Assembly (NCBI GenBank): GCA_900466945.1
Contig: UBNV01000010.1
Span: 310,001-374,000, forward strand
DNA: 64,000 nt
Direction of reading: 5' to 3'
DNA from: Hyphomicrobiales bacterium
Lineage (GTDB): Bacteria > Pseudomonadota > Alphaproteobacteria > Rhizobiales > Rhizobiaceae
In this document: positions 53,977 through 62,410 of the stretch, one piece after another
How positions within the stretch are numbered: the stretch's first letter is position 1
Layout of the letters: every line of letters begins with the position of its first letter
Notes under the pieces: generated by a model
Database searches by the model: none
Seen by the model: the letters and a program-made list of their open reading frames with translations, nothing else
Told to the model about the DNA's origin: nothing
Program-made: the position numbers and the translations under genes

Positions 53977-54448
53977 GCACCAGCTCCGGCCGCATGCGCT
54001 CGGTGGCGAGGACCTGGTTGGAATAACGCTTGTCGCCGGTCACCTCACGGCCGAGCCAGGCCGGCAGGGCCGGGGCATCGTCTTCAGAGGCCATCTCGAC
54101 CTCGGCGGTGATAAGCCCGCGATAGACACCCTCGAAGACGTCGATCTCCCAGGTGAAGCCTTCGAAGTTCACCGTGTAGCGTGTCTTCTCGATCACGTTG
54201 CCGATCGAAAAGGCCAGCATTTCCAGGGCGTCATCGTGAGAAATAGGATACTCGAACTCGTCACGGGTGAGCACGCCCTTGCCGAACTTGATGGTCAGCT
54301 GAGCCGTTTCATCGTTGCGCGTGCGAACGCGCACCGAGCGATCCGCTTCGGCGGCGATATAGGCCTGCCGGATCCGCGTTTCGGAGTTTACGGCACTTTT
54401 CCAGCCATCGGTCCGGACGAGAAACTTGCGCTCGATTTCCTTCGCCAT
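53960..54448 (-). CDS. CYTH-domain triphosphatase
   Basis: The 162-residue protein begins with the CYTH hallmark EIERKFLV (residues 4-11) and continues with alternating charged strands (RIRQAYI, SVRVRTRN, LTIKFGKG, TRYTVNF, WEIDVFEG, ITAEVEM) that build the triphosphate tunnel. It probably hydrolyses inorganic triphosphate. It starts an operon with the CHAD gene and diverges from eda. Confidence 0.9.
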   Translation of the reverse strand: MAKEIERKFLVRTDGWKSAVNSETRIRQAYIAAEADRSVRVRTRNDETAQLTIKFGKGVLTRDEFEYPISHDDALEMLAFSIGNVIEKTRYTVNFEGFTWEIDVFEGVYRGLITAEVEMASEDDAPALPAWLGREVTGDKRYSNQVLATERMRPELVHAISH

Positions 54449-54603
54449 ACGCTCGCGCTCCGAAATTATAAAGCCGTCGAACCATAGCGGAGGCCGGAGT
54501 GTTAGGAAACCCGAAAGATTCCGTGCTACCTCTCGGGCTCGACATCGCGACCAGCGCGCGTTAGTGAATTTCCGATCTAATCGTTTTAAAAGAGGGTCCT
54601 GCC

Positions 54604-55242
54604 ATGGGCGACAAAACCGAAAAGCTGCTCTCCACCCTGAAGCTTCAGCCGGTCGTGCCGGTTCTGATCATCGAGGACGCCAAGACGGCGGTGCCCTTGG
54701 CGCGCGCGCTTGTCGCAGGTGGATTGAAGGCGATCGAGATCACGCTGCGCACGGCGGCGGCGCTCGAAGCCGTGCGCCTCGTGGCACAGGAAGTCGAAGG
54801 CGCCGTGGTCGGCGCCGGCACCATCCTCAATGCCGCTCACTATGCCGCAGCCGTCGATGCCGGTTCGCAGTTCATCGTCAGCCCCGGCACGACGCAGGAA
54901 CTGCTCGACGTCGCGCGCCAATCCGACATTCCGCTCCTGCCGGGTGCGGCGACCGCGTCCGAAGTCATGGCGCTGCGCGAAGAGGGCTACAAGGTTCTGA
55001 AGTTCTTCCCCGCCGAACAGGCCGGTGGCGCCGCTTATCTCAAGGCCCTGTCTTCGCCGCTCGCCGGCACGCTGTTCTGCCCGACCGGCGGCATCTCGCT
55101 GAAGAACGCCATGGATTACCTGTCGCTGCCGAACGTCGTCTGCGTCGGCGGCTCCTGGGTAGCGCCGAAGGAACTGGTGTCGGCCGGTGACTGGGCTGGT
55201 ATCACCAAGCTTGCCAGCGAAGCTGCAGCCCTCAAGGGGTGA
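54604..55242 (+). CDS. eda: KDPG aldolase (Entner-Doudoroff pathway)
   Basis: The 212-residue TIM-barrel has Glu45 and Arg49 (AIEITLRT), Schiff-base Lys133 (VLKFFPAE) and GGSWVAPKE at the phosphate site; numbering equals E. coli Eda. It splits 2-keto-3-deoxy-6-phosphogluconate to pyruvate and glyceraldehyde 3-phosphate. AGAGGG precedes the ATG. edd and zwf are not adjacent. Confidence 0.95.
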   Translation: MGDKTEKLLSTLKLQPVVPVLIIEDAKTAVPLARALVAGGLKAIEITLRTAAALEAVRLVAQEVEGAVVGAGTILNAAHYAAAVDAGSQFIVSPGTTQELLDVARQSDIPLLPGAATASEVMALREEGYKVLKFFPAEQAGGAAYLKALSSPLAGTLFCPTGGISLKNAMDYLSLPNVVCVGGSWVAPKELVSAGDWAGITKLASEAAALKG

Positions 55243-55329
55243 CATTCACGCCAGCTTCACCGTCGTCCTCTTTCTAATGTCGACGTCGCTTCCTATCTAG
55301 GGAGCGACAGAGACAACAAGGAGACCGTG

Positions 55330-56028
55330 ATGTTCGACGCCAAGAAGCTGCTGGATCAATTTCTGGGATCGCAGATGCCGGGAGCATCAGGCTCGCTCGG
55401 CCAGAAGGGGAACGATCTCCTGGGTATGGCGAAGGCCAATCCCTGGAAGAGCGGGGCGCTTGCGGCCGTGCTGCTCGGCACGAAGACCGGACGCTCGCTC
55501 GGCGGCAATGCCCTGAAGCTCGGCGGTCTCGCCGTTATCGCCGGTCTCGGCTACCAGGCCTACAAGAATTACCAGGCCGGTCAGAAGCCCGAACCGACCC
55601 AGGCATTGCCCGAGCTCCTGCCGCCGCCGAAGGATTCGCCCTTCAGCACCGAGCCCCAGGCTGTCTCCGATGATTTTGCCCTGTCGCTGGTGCGCGCGAT
55701 GATCGCAGCCGCCAAGGCCGACGGCCATATCGATGCGAGCGAGCGGGCGCGTATCATGGACAAGGTTCATCTGTCGGGCCTTGGCGCTGAGGCCGAAGCC
55801 TTCATCGAGGCCGAGCTTGCAAAGCCGATCGATCTGGACACGCTGGTTGCCTCGGCGAAGACCGAAGAGCAGCGCGTCGAGATTTACACTGCCTCGCGCC
55901 TGACCATCGAGCCGGATACGCGCACGGAGCGTGGCTATCTCGACATGCTCGCCGGCCGCCTTGGGCTTCCGGATGCGCTGGTCGACCATATCGAGGCGAC
56001 GGTCGCCTCCGCCAAGATCAGCCTCTGA
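55330..56028 (+). CDS. DUF533/TerB-like membrane-associated protein
   Basis: The start is either GTG 55327 or the adjoining ATG 55330, after AAGGAGACC; the latter gives 232 residues. A Gly/Leu-rich N-terminal part (about residues 45-80, AALAAVLLG...LGYQAYKNYQ) looks membrane-associated. A Pro-rich linker follows, then a helical TerB-like domain (residues 110-232, AMIAAAKADGHIDASERARIMDKV). The acidic DGHIDxxE motif resembles the metal-binding site of TerB. This is the DUF533 (YebE) family, often stress-induced. Function is unknown. Confidence 0.85.
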   Translation: MFDAKKLLDQFLGSQMPGASGSLGQKGNDLLGMAKANPWKSGALAAVLLGTKTGRSLGGNALKLGGLAVIAGLGYQAYKNYQAGQKPEPTQALPELLPPPKDSPFSTEPQAVSDDFALSLVRAMIAAAKADGHIDASERARIMDKVHLSGLGAEAEAFIEAELAKPIDLDTLVASAKTEEQRVEIYTASRLTIEPDTRTERGYLDMLAGRLGLPDALVDHIEATVASAKISL

Positions 56029-56136
56029 TCACAGGCGTCTGCGGCATCCGGTCCACCCGGGTGTCCGCCTCGGTGGTTGCCTTTGCCGCCTGCGTGACTT
56101 AAGCCTCGGGCAATTGTTTGAGCCCGGGACTTTGCC

Positions 56137-56826
56137 ATGCGTGACCTATCCAGCTTCAAGGGATGTCCGGCTCCCCAGCCCGTCAGGCTGGAGGGGCGTT
56201 TTGTCGTGGTCGAGCCCTATGAGCGCGCTGTTCATCTCGAGGCCCTCTGGGATGGCCTGGGCGGTCTGGCGATCAATCCGCTGCTCACCTATTTCACGCA
56301 GCCGGACTTCAATGGCATCGAGGATTTCGATGCCTGGCTGAGCGCGGTTCAGAAAGGCGGATGGGTCACGGAAGTGTTTCGGGACAAGGCGACGGGGAAC
56401 ATCGTCGGCATGGCCAATTATATGCGGCCGGATCCGGCGAATGGCGTGGTCGAGGTCGGTGGCGTGGCCCATGGTCCCGCGATGAGCCGTTCGCCGCTTG
56501 CGACAGAAGCGCATTATCTGCTCGCCCGGCATGTCTTCGATGATCTCGGCTATCGCCGCTACGAATGGAAGTGCCACAACGAGAATGAGCCGAGCAAAGT
56601 GACGGCCAAGCGCTATGGCTTTAGCTTTGAAGGCATCTTCCGCCAGCACATGCTCTCCAAGGGCAAAAATCGTGATACCGCATGGTTCTCGATGATCGAT
56701 GGCGAATGGCCACTCATCCGGTCTGCCTTCGAGGCCTGGCTCGACCCTCAAAATTTCGACAATGCCGGACGCCAGAAGCGTCGGCTGGAAGAGCTGCGGG
56801 CCGAGATCGCAGCCTCCGCGACCTGA
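56137..56826 (+). CDS. GNAT N-acetyltransferase, RimJ/RimL type
   Basis: The 229-residue protein has the acetyl-CoA fold with GNIVGMANYMRPDPANGVVEVGGVAHGP and the conserved RRYEWKCHNENEPSKVTAKRYGFSFEGIFRQHM, which carries the RYEW and A-x-R-x-GF pattern of RimL-like enzymes. It acetylates an amine or protein N-terminus; the target is not predictable. It is followed 15 bp later by a small membrane protein. Confidence 0.88.
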   Translation: MRDLSSFKGCPAPQPVRLEGRFVVVEPYERAVHLEALWDGLGGLAINPLLTYFTQPDFNGIEDFDAWLSAVQKGGWVTEVFRDKATGNIVGMANYMRPDPANGVVEVGGVAHGPAMSRSPLATEAHYLLARHVFDDLGYRRYEWKCHNENEPSKVTAKRYGFSFEGIFRQHMLSKGKNRDTAWFSMIDGEWPLIRSAFEAWLDPQNFDNAGRQKRRLEELRAEIAASAT

Positions 56827-56841
56827 TAGGAAAATGACACT

Positions 56842-57243
56842 GTGAAGCCGAACATCTTCAGCATCATCCTCAATGTCGGCACGGCTGTGGTTGTCGCCGC
56901 ACTCGCATATGCGAGCTACAAGAATGTCACCGTCGCCTGGTCTGTCGGCATCTGCGTCGTCATCGGTCTGATCGTCTATGCCTTCCGCTTCCTGCCCGAG
57001 CCTAAGAAGGCCGTTCGGAAAGATGGTGCTGAACTGTCCCCGCGCTCGCAGACGAAACAGGCCGCTGTCGTTGTCGCCGTCATCTTCGGACTGATGCTTG
57101 TGGTGCCGACGGTGGTGCTCTGGCTCGGCCGCTACTCGCCGGAACTCGGCGCGCTGGTCGGTGCCGTCGCGCTGATGGCGATCTTCCTGATCCTCTGGCT
57201 CCGCTCGCGCTATCAGCGCAGCCATGAGGCCGACGAGGGCTGA
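56842..57243 (+). CDS. Small membrane protein of unknown function
   Basis: From GTG 56842 (AGGAAA upstream) the 133-residue product has four hydrophobic stretches, at about residues 5-25, 30-47, 70-95 and 100-118, and charged ends. I recognise no family motif. It likely sits in the inner membrane and is cotranscribed with the GNAT gene. Confidence 0.65.
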   Translation: MKPNIFSIILNVGTAVVVAALAYASYKNVTVAWSVGICVVIGLIVYAFRFLPEPKKAVRKDGAELSPRSQTKQAAVVVAVIFGLMLVVPTVVLWLGRYSPELGALVGAVALMAIFLILWLRSRYQRSHEADEG

Positions 57244-57248
57244 TTGCT

Positions 57249-58367
57249 TCAGGCGGTCAGACTTGCGGCCAGAAGCAGCGCACCGAGCAGAATGACCAGC
57301 AGGGCAGCGCCGACTTCGATCGCGCTGGCGACGATGCCGGCTCGCCGGGAGCCCGGACCGGAGAGGCGGAGCGCGACGCTCTTGGCGCCGACGGCAAGGC
57401 TTGCGAGAACCGAGACTGTAATCGCCGTGCCAAGAGCCATGGCGAGAACCGATAGGATGCCGCCGAGCAGCAGGCCGTTCAGCAGCGAGAAGGTCATGAC
57501 CAGCAGGGCGCCGGAGCAGGGGCGCATGCCGACCGCAATCACCGCAGACCAGGCATCCCGCAGGCTGAATGTGCTGCCGCCGACCAGGTTCGGATCCGGC
57601 ACATGGGCGATCCCGCATTCATGGCAGACGGAGCCGGGGGCCAGCGCGTCATGATCATGGGCGACTGCCATGGCGCGGAAGCGGGAGGCACCCGTTTCGC
57701 GGGGCGTCGCTGTTGTCGCCGGTTCGGCAAAGAGCGAGGCGGTGACGCTGCTGGTGGTGGGTGTTTCCGGGGTGCCGAACAGCGCGCCGGTGCCCGCGGT
57801 CTGCACCGAGGTGGCGAAGGATGCTCTCAGCTTGCGGATCAGGAGCCAGATGCCGAAGGCCACGATCATCGCGTAGCTTGCGATTTCGAGCGTCCGCGTT
57901 GCGTCGGTCATGCTGATCGATGTGCCGCGCAGAGCCAAGTAGGTGACGCCGACGACCGTGATCGCGACGACCGCCTGCAGGAAGGCCGAGACGAAGGAGA
58001 CGAGGATGCCGCGGCGAAGCTCGATCTCGTTGGCAAGCAGGTAAGACGAGATGACAGCCTTGCCATGGCCGGGGCCTGCGGCATGGAAGACGCCATAGGC
58101 AAAGGAGAGGCCGACCAGGGTCACAAGGCTCCAGGGATCTTCGCGCATGGCCTTGAGAGCATCCGTCAAGGATCGGTAGAAGGCCTGTTGATGCGTATTG
58201 ATCCAGACAAGCAGCTCGGCGAAGGGGCCACCTGTCGGCTGGTAGCTCGGTTCGGCCGTGCCGATGCCGAGCGGGGAGGCGGCGTGCGCGAAGCCGGCGA
58301 GCAGGAGGCACAGAAGGACGGCGAGGACGAAGCGTGCGAGGGACGGATGCCCGGCAATCTTCAGCAT
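57249..58367 (-). CDS. NicO-family nickel/cobalt transporter
   Basis: The 372-residue protein starts with a signal-like helix, then about six membrane segments. The metal-site signature GVFHAAGPGHGKAVISSY lies near residues 91-108, and a second conserved motif is AVIAVGMRPCSGALLVM. The central cytoplasmic loop (about residues 185-255) holds HDHDALAPGSVCHECGIAH with His and Cys that may bind metal. It could import or export Ni/Co. It starts inside the DUF1007 stop (7-bp overlap), and the pair is common. Confidence 0.88.
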   Translation of the reverse strand: MLKIAGHPSLARFVLAVLLCLLLAGFAHAASPLGIGTAEPSYQPTGGPFAELLVWINTHQQAFYRSLTDALKAMREDPWSLVTLVGLSFAYGVFHAAGPGHGKAVISSYLLANEIELRRGILVSFVSAFLQAVVAITVVGVTYLALRGTSISMTDATRTLEIASYAMIVAFGIWLLIRKLRASFATSVQTAGTGALFGTPETPTTSSVTASLFAEPATTATPRETGASRFRAMAVAHDHDALAPGSVCHECGIAHVPDPNLVGGSTFSLRDAWSAVIAVGMRPCSGALLVMTFSLLNGLLLGGILSVLAMALGTAITVSVLASLAVGAKSVALRLSGPGSRRAGIVASAIEVGAALLVILLGALLLAASLTA

Positions 58368-59005
58368 GTCACCTCCAGCCGCGTGGCGAAGAGCTTGCCC
58401 ATGTCGGTGCCGGCCGGATCGTTGAAGAAGGCTTCGGTCAGATTGGACTGGTTCTGGGCGATCACCTGATCCGGATCGGGGCGGACGACCTTGTGGGTGC
58501 AGGCCTCGAAAGGCTTGCCCTCGACCACCATGTCCTCGTCCTTGGCAAAGTCGATCGCCGTGTAGAGGGTGGGATCATAGACGCCGAAGGTCATGCGGCC
58601 GCCGATCTTCAGTGGTGTCTTGGGCTTGGCGACGAAAAAGACGAGAAGCTGGTTGTCCTTGAAGTCGACATTGAAGATCTCGGGCTTTGCGATCTCGCTC
58701 GATGCCCCGTCCTTCGAGATGAAGGTGAAATAGCTGTAGTCACCGAGGGAATCGCGGATCGTGTTGGCGATCTCGTTCAACTCGCTGTGGTCGAGCTTCA
58801 GGTCGCTGTTCTTGTCGAAATCCATGAGGACGCTGGAGGAGAAGATGTCGTCGAAGCGCCAGACATTGCGAAGCTCCTTCAGCATGCCGTCGTCCGTCGC
58901 GACGATCTCCACGCGTGCCTCGGCAAAGATGTGCGGATGGGAAAGGGCCGGCGATGCAAACGCCATGACCGCTCCGGCCGCGCAATAACCGAGGCTCTTC
59001 CGCAT
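58361..59005 (-). CDS. DUF1007 periplasmic protein
   Basis: ATG 59003-59005 gives 214 residues with a signal peptide (cleavage near ALSHP, residues 18-24). The mature N-terminus HPHIFAEARVEI is the DUF1007 mark and may bind metal through its two His residues. DUF1007 genes are nearly always next to NicO transporters, and it is read here as a periplasmic partner in nickel or cobalt handling. It leads the two-gene operon. Confidence 0.88.
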   Translation of the reverse strand: MRKSLGYCAAGAVMAFASPALSHPHIFAEARVEIVATDDGMLKELRNVWRFDDIFSSSVLMDFDKNSDLKLDHSELNEIANTIRDSLGDYSYFTFISKDGASSEIAKPEIFNVDFKDNQLLVFFVAKPKTPLKIGGRMTFGVYDPTLYTAIDFAKDEDMVVEGKPFEACTHKVVRPDPDQVIAQNQSNLTEAFFNDPAGTDMGKLFATRLEVTC

Positions 59006-59094
59006 GCTTTGAATACCCTTCCCGAATTCCAGCTTGTGCCCTCTCCCTGTCCGATGAATAGGACAAAAGTGGGACTTCGTGCCGGCTTTATCGC

Positions 59095-59988
59095 TCAAGA
59101 ATAGCGCTTGAACCATGCGTGAAGGTAGTCGACGAAGGCGCGGACCTTGGCCGGCAGATAACGGCGATGCGGATAGACGGCATAGATGCCGCGATCCTTG
59201 GCGATGAAATCGTCGAAGAGCGAGACGAGTTCGCCGGAGGCCAGATAGGGGCGGGCGATGAAGTCGGGGATCATCGCGATGCCCATGCCGGCGCGGGCAG
59301 CCCTGAGGGTCGCCAGCGGACTGTTCACCTCGATCGGGCCCGTGACGCTGACCGATATCATGTCACCATCGGTATCTACGAAGCGCAGGCTGTTATGCGA
59401 GCGCGAGTTTGTGTCGATGAGGAATGGAATGCGCGACAATTCGCTCGGATGGGTCAGAGGACCATTTTCGGCGATGAAGGCGGGTGTCGCGCAGGCATAG
59501 ACCCGGAAGTCGGAGAGCTTGCGGGCAATCATGCCGGAATCGTCTAGCTTGGTGATTCGGATGCCGAGGTCGAAACCCTCTTCGATCAGGTCGACGAATC
59601 GATCTTCCGCGACGATCTCGAGCGAGATCTGCGGGTTTTCCTTGGCAAAATCGATGAGCGACTGGCCGACATCGGCATCGATGAAGGTGCGGGGGACCGT
59701 CACTTTAAGCTTGCCCTTGAGGTCTGCATTGTTCTCGCGGACGAGATCAGCGAGATTATCGATCTCTTTCAGAATGTCGGCGGCAGTGCGAAAATAGGTG
59801 TGGCCGGCCTCGGTCAGCGAGAACTGCCTTGTGGTGCGGTTGAGCAACAAAGCGCCGAGCTCATCCTCCAACTCCCTGACATATTTGGACAAAAGTGCCT
59901 TGGAGCGGCCCGTCTTGCGGGCGGCTGCGGAAAAACCTTCGGCTTCGACCACATCGATGAAGGCACGTATCCGAGTGAGTGTGTCCAA
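59095..59988 (-). CDS. LysR-family transcriptional regulator
   Basis: The start is taken as TTG 59986-59988 with GGGGGATA upstream, because translation then begins with the normal LysR N-terminus (DTLTRIRAFIDVVEAEGFSAAARKTGRSKALLSKYVRELEDELG). The product has 297 residues. The effector domain has VRENNADLKGKLKVTVPRTF and DLGIRITKLDDSGM. It is placed behind the DUF1007/NicO pair in the same direction, 89 bp away. Target unknown. Confidence 0.88.
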   Translation of the reverse strand: MDTLTRIRAFIDVVEAEGFSAAARKTGRSKALLSKYVRELEDELGALLLNRTTRQFSLTEAGHTYFRTAADILKEIDNLADLVRENNADLKGKLKVTVPRTFIDADVGQSLIDFAKENPQISLEIVAEDRFVDLIEEGFDLGIRITKLDDSGMIARKLSDFRVYACATPAFIAENGPLTHPSELSRIPFLIDTNSRSHNSLRFVDTDGDMISVSVTGPIEVNSPLATLRAARAGMGIAMIPDFIARPYLASGELVSLFDDFIAKDRGIYAVYPHRRYLPAKVRAFVDYLHAWFKRYS

Positions 59989-60224
59989 CTCTATCCCCCA
60001 AATCTGTCGCGATTTGTGAACGTATGGAGGAAATTGTTCAAAGAAAAGTGTCCTGGACGGTGAAATTAACCAGGGCCGAATTTTCCTCTTGATTATGACG
60101 GTTACATTTCTTATCTCCAGTCCAGCCCAAAGTCGCACGTGCCCGTGTGTGTCCGCCGACCCTCGAACTGGGATTTATCCCTAAGGTGAGGTTATCGGTA
60201 AGGTACCTGGAACTAACCCCTCCA

Positions 60225-60550
60225 GTCGCTATTCCGGCCAACCGGAAAATGCGAGGACATACGAAGCAACGACGGTGCGGGCCTTTCTAGTCTCTTCCGG
60301 CTTTCCATCAGCTGGAGTTACTTCAGAGGCACACCATCATTGCCGGAAGTGCGGTAGGGTTTCCCTCCAATCCATGGCAGACAAAGCGGATTTATGTACT
60401 CGTTCCAGAGTGCGTTGATCCAATGTTTCGCGCGTCGAGCGTTCGTACGGTACCGGTGTCTCCACCGACTGGTTTCGAGCGATGTCTCGCCGTCCTTTGT
60501 CCATCCGGAGCTTGGCAGCTTCGGACACTCTTGGAATTTGGAAGGGTTAG
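60225..60550 (+). ncRNA. Structured leader of the ornithine decarboxylase gene (speF-motif-like)
   Basis: A 566-bp gap precedes the decarboxylase, and its last 330 bases are rich in stems: TTCCGG-CCAA-CCGGAA (60232-60247), CTTCCGGC (60294-60301) with GCCGGAAG (60342-60349), and CCGGAGCT-TGGC-AGCTTCGG (60505-60524) just before the start. Alphaproteobacterial speF genes are known to carry a conserved leader RNA, the speF motif. Position and the conserved-looking 3' end fit; this was not checked against a covariance model. Boundaries are approximate. It probably senses a polyamine or precursor. Confidence 0.55.
60482..60550 (+). CDS. Candidate 22-codon leader peptide before the decarboxylase
   Basis: ATG 60482 opens a 22-codon frame (MSRRPLSIRSLAA... 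ending LGIWKG) with stop TAG at 60548-60550, four bases before the decarboxylase ATG. It spans the hairpin at 60505-60524, and its last codons hold the decarboxylase ribosome site GAAGGG. It has no good ribosome site of its own. Gammaproteobacterial speF has a regulatory leader peptide, so an alphaproteobacterial analogue is worth testing. Confidence 0.35.
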   Translation: MSRRPLSIRSLAASDTLGIWKG

Positions 60551-60554
60551 ACCG

Positions 60555-61688
60555 ATGACCACTGCACGCATCCTCGACTTCATCAACACCCGACGTCCTG
60601 AAGGTCCCTGCCTCGTGGTCGACCTCGACGTCGTGCGCGACAATTTCGGTGCTTTCCGTCACGCCCTGCCGGACAGCGCCATCTACTACGCAGTCAAGGC
60701 GAACCCGGCGCCGGAGATCCTCCAGCTCCTGGCCTCGCTCGGTTCGAACTTCGACTGCGCTTCCGTTGCCGAGATCCAGATGGCGCTCGATGCCGGCGCG
60801 GATGCTTCGCGCATCTCGTTCGGCAACACCATCAAGAAGGAGCGCGACATCGCGCGTGCCTTCGCACTCGGCGTCAACCTCTATGCCGTCGACAGCCACG
60901 AGGAAGTCGAGAAGATCGCGCGTGCCGCCCCCGGCGCCCGTGTATTCTGCCGCGTGCTGACGGATGGCGAAGGCGCCGAATGGCCGCTTTCCCGCAAGTT
61001 CGGCTGCGTGCCGCAGATGGCAGTCGACGTTCTCGTCTACGCACACCAGCTCGGTCTCGAATCCTTTGGTGTCTCGTTCCATGTCGGTTCGCAGATGACC
61101 AAGGTCGATGCCTGGGACGGCGCTCTTGCCGATGCCAAGCGCGTGTTCAACTCGCTGGCCAAGCAGGGCATCGTGCTGCAGATGGTCAACATGGGTGGTG
61201 GTTTCCCGACCAAGTACCTGCGCGACATCCCGTCGGCAGAAGCTTATGGCCTGGCGATCAAGGCGTCGCTGAAGAAGCACTTCGGCAACAACATCCCGCA
61301 GACCATCATCGAGCCGGGCCGCGGCATGGTCGGAAATGCCGGCGTGATCAAGGCCGAGGTCGTACTGATCTCGAAGAAGTCTGACAATGACGAGCACCGC
61401 TGGGTGTTCCTCGACATCGGCAAGTTCGGCGGTCTCGCCGAAACCATGGACGAAGCGATCCGTTACCCGATCCGCACCGCCCATGACGCCGACGCGATGG
61501 AGCCATGCGTGCTCGCCGGCCCGACCTGCGATTCGGCCGACGTGATGTACGAGAAGAACATGTATCCGCTGCCGATCACGCTTTCGATCGGTGACGAGGT
61601 TCTGATCGAGGGCACCGGCGCCTACACCACCACCTATTCGGCGGTGGCGTTCAACGGGTTCGACCCGCTGAAGTCCTACGTCATCTGA
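60555..61688 (+). CDS. Ornithine/lysine decarboxylase, alanine-racemase fold (type III PLP)
   Basis: ATG 60555 after GAAGGG gives 377 residues. PLP Lys48 is in YYAVKANPAPE, and the catalytic Cys325 with adjacent Asp is in GPTCDSAD. GGGFPTKYL and EPGRGMVGNAG bind the cofactor phosphate. The reaction is decarboxylation of ornithine to putrescine, with lysine to cadaverine as a known side activity in rhizobial relatives. An in-frame extension to 60423 is likely leader. It is followed by a GNAT gene, possibly cotranscribed. Confidence 0.94.
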   Translation: MTTARILDFINTRRPEGPCLVVDLDVVRDNFGAFRHALPDSAIYYAVKANPAPEILQLLASLGSNFDCASVAEIQMALDAGADASRISFGNTIKKERDIARAFALGVNLYAVDSHEEVEKIARAAPGARVFCRVLTDGEGAEWPLSRKFGCVPQMAVDVLVYAHQLGLESFGVSFHVGSQMTKVDAWDGALADAKRVFNSLAKQGIVLQMVNMGGGFPTKYLRDIPSAEAYGLAIKASLKKHFGNNIPQTIIEPGRGMVGNAGVIKAEVVLISKKSDNDEHRWVFLDIGKFGGLAETMDEAIRYPIRTAHDADAMEPCVLAGPTCDSADVMYEKNMYPLPITLSIGDEVLIEGTGAYTTTYSAVAFNGFDPLKSYVI

Positions 61689-61694
61689 CGTCTC

Positions 61695-61716
61695 CCGCGC
61701 CGGTCAACCGGCGCGG
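61695..61716 (+). terminator. Hairpin after the decarboxylase gene
   Basis: CCGCGCCGG-TCAA-CCGGCGCGG is a perfect 9-bp stem without a T run, so it may be an mRNA-stabilising or weak terminator element. Confidence 0.4.
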
Positions 61717-61757
61717 ACCCTCACAATTATCGTCATCGCTTGGGATAGGAGGCCAGA

Positions 61758-62354
61758 ATGGCCGCTGTTCTGGAAAGCATGCGCGCGCTTTTCGCGCCGG
61801 CGCCTGCATTCGTCATCGATCATGAAACGCCGGCCGACGTCGTCGCGCGCGAAGCGCTGCTCGACCGCGCCATGGGCGCTGACCGTCGCAAGAAGTCGTC
61901 TGAGAAAATCCGCCGAGGCCGTATTCCCGCCGAAGGCCTGGCGTTTGTCGCGCGCGATCCGGCCGGTCACGTCATCGGGACTGTGCGCCTCTGGAATGTC
62001 GAAGCCGGCATTTGCCGTGAGGGCAGGGCGATCGACGCCCTGTTGCTCGGCCCGCTTGCGGTCGATTCTGCGCACGAAGGCAAGGGTATCGGTGCCGCCC
62101 TTATGCGTGCAGCGCTTCTGGAAGGCCGCAAGCGCGGACATGGCGCGGTGCTGCTCGTCGGCGACGCCTCTTACTACGAGCGCTTCGGCTTTTTCGCCGA
62201 CAAGACGCAGCATCTGGTGATGCCGGGTCCGTTTGCGCGCGACCGCTTCCTGGCACTCGAACTCGTGCATGGCTGGCTCGAAGGAGCCGCCGGCATCGTG
62301 GTCGCGTCCGGTCGCAAGCTGTCGCAGCCGACTGGCTTGCGCCGCGCAGCCTGA
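61758..62354 (+). CDS. GNAT-family N-acetyltransferase
   Basis: The 198-residue protein has the YhbS-type GNAT fold: ARDPAGHVIGTVRLWNVEAG, LLGPLAVDSAHEGKGIGAALMRAAL (acetyl-CoA loop with the GxGxA-type motif) and VLLVGDASYYERFGFF. It is the next gene after the decarboxylase in the same direction, so acetylation of a polyamine or related amine is a reasonable guess but only inferred. A strong hairpin follows it. Confidence 0.87.
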   Translation: MAAVLESMRALFAPAPAFVIDHETPADVVAREALLDRAMGADRRKKSSEKIRRGRIPAEGLAFVARDPAGHVIGTVRLWNVEAGICREGRAIDALLLGPLAVDSAHEGKGIGAALMRAALLEGRKRGHGAVLLVGDASYYERFGFFADKTQHLVMPGPFARDRFLALELVHGWLEGAAGIVVASGRKLSQPTGLRRAA

Positions 62355-62379
62355 ACAAGGCTCCCGGATGCTCGCTGAG

Positions 62380-62410
62380 GGGCCCGGCCGCGATTCGTCG
62401 CGCCGGGCCC
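62380..62410 (+). terminator. Terminator-like hairpin after the GNAT gene
   Basis: GGGCCCGGC...GCGA-TTCG-TCGC-GCCGGGCCC forms a very stable stem of about 13 pairs, followed by TTCCCTTATT, a moderate T run. Confidence 0.65.

Noticed and set aside
60423-60554. 44-codon N-terminal extension of the decarboxylase
   Set aside because: It covers the structured leader, family members begin near MTTARILDF, and GAAGGG precedes the ATG at 60555.
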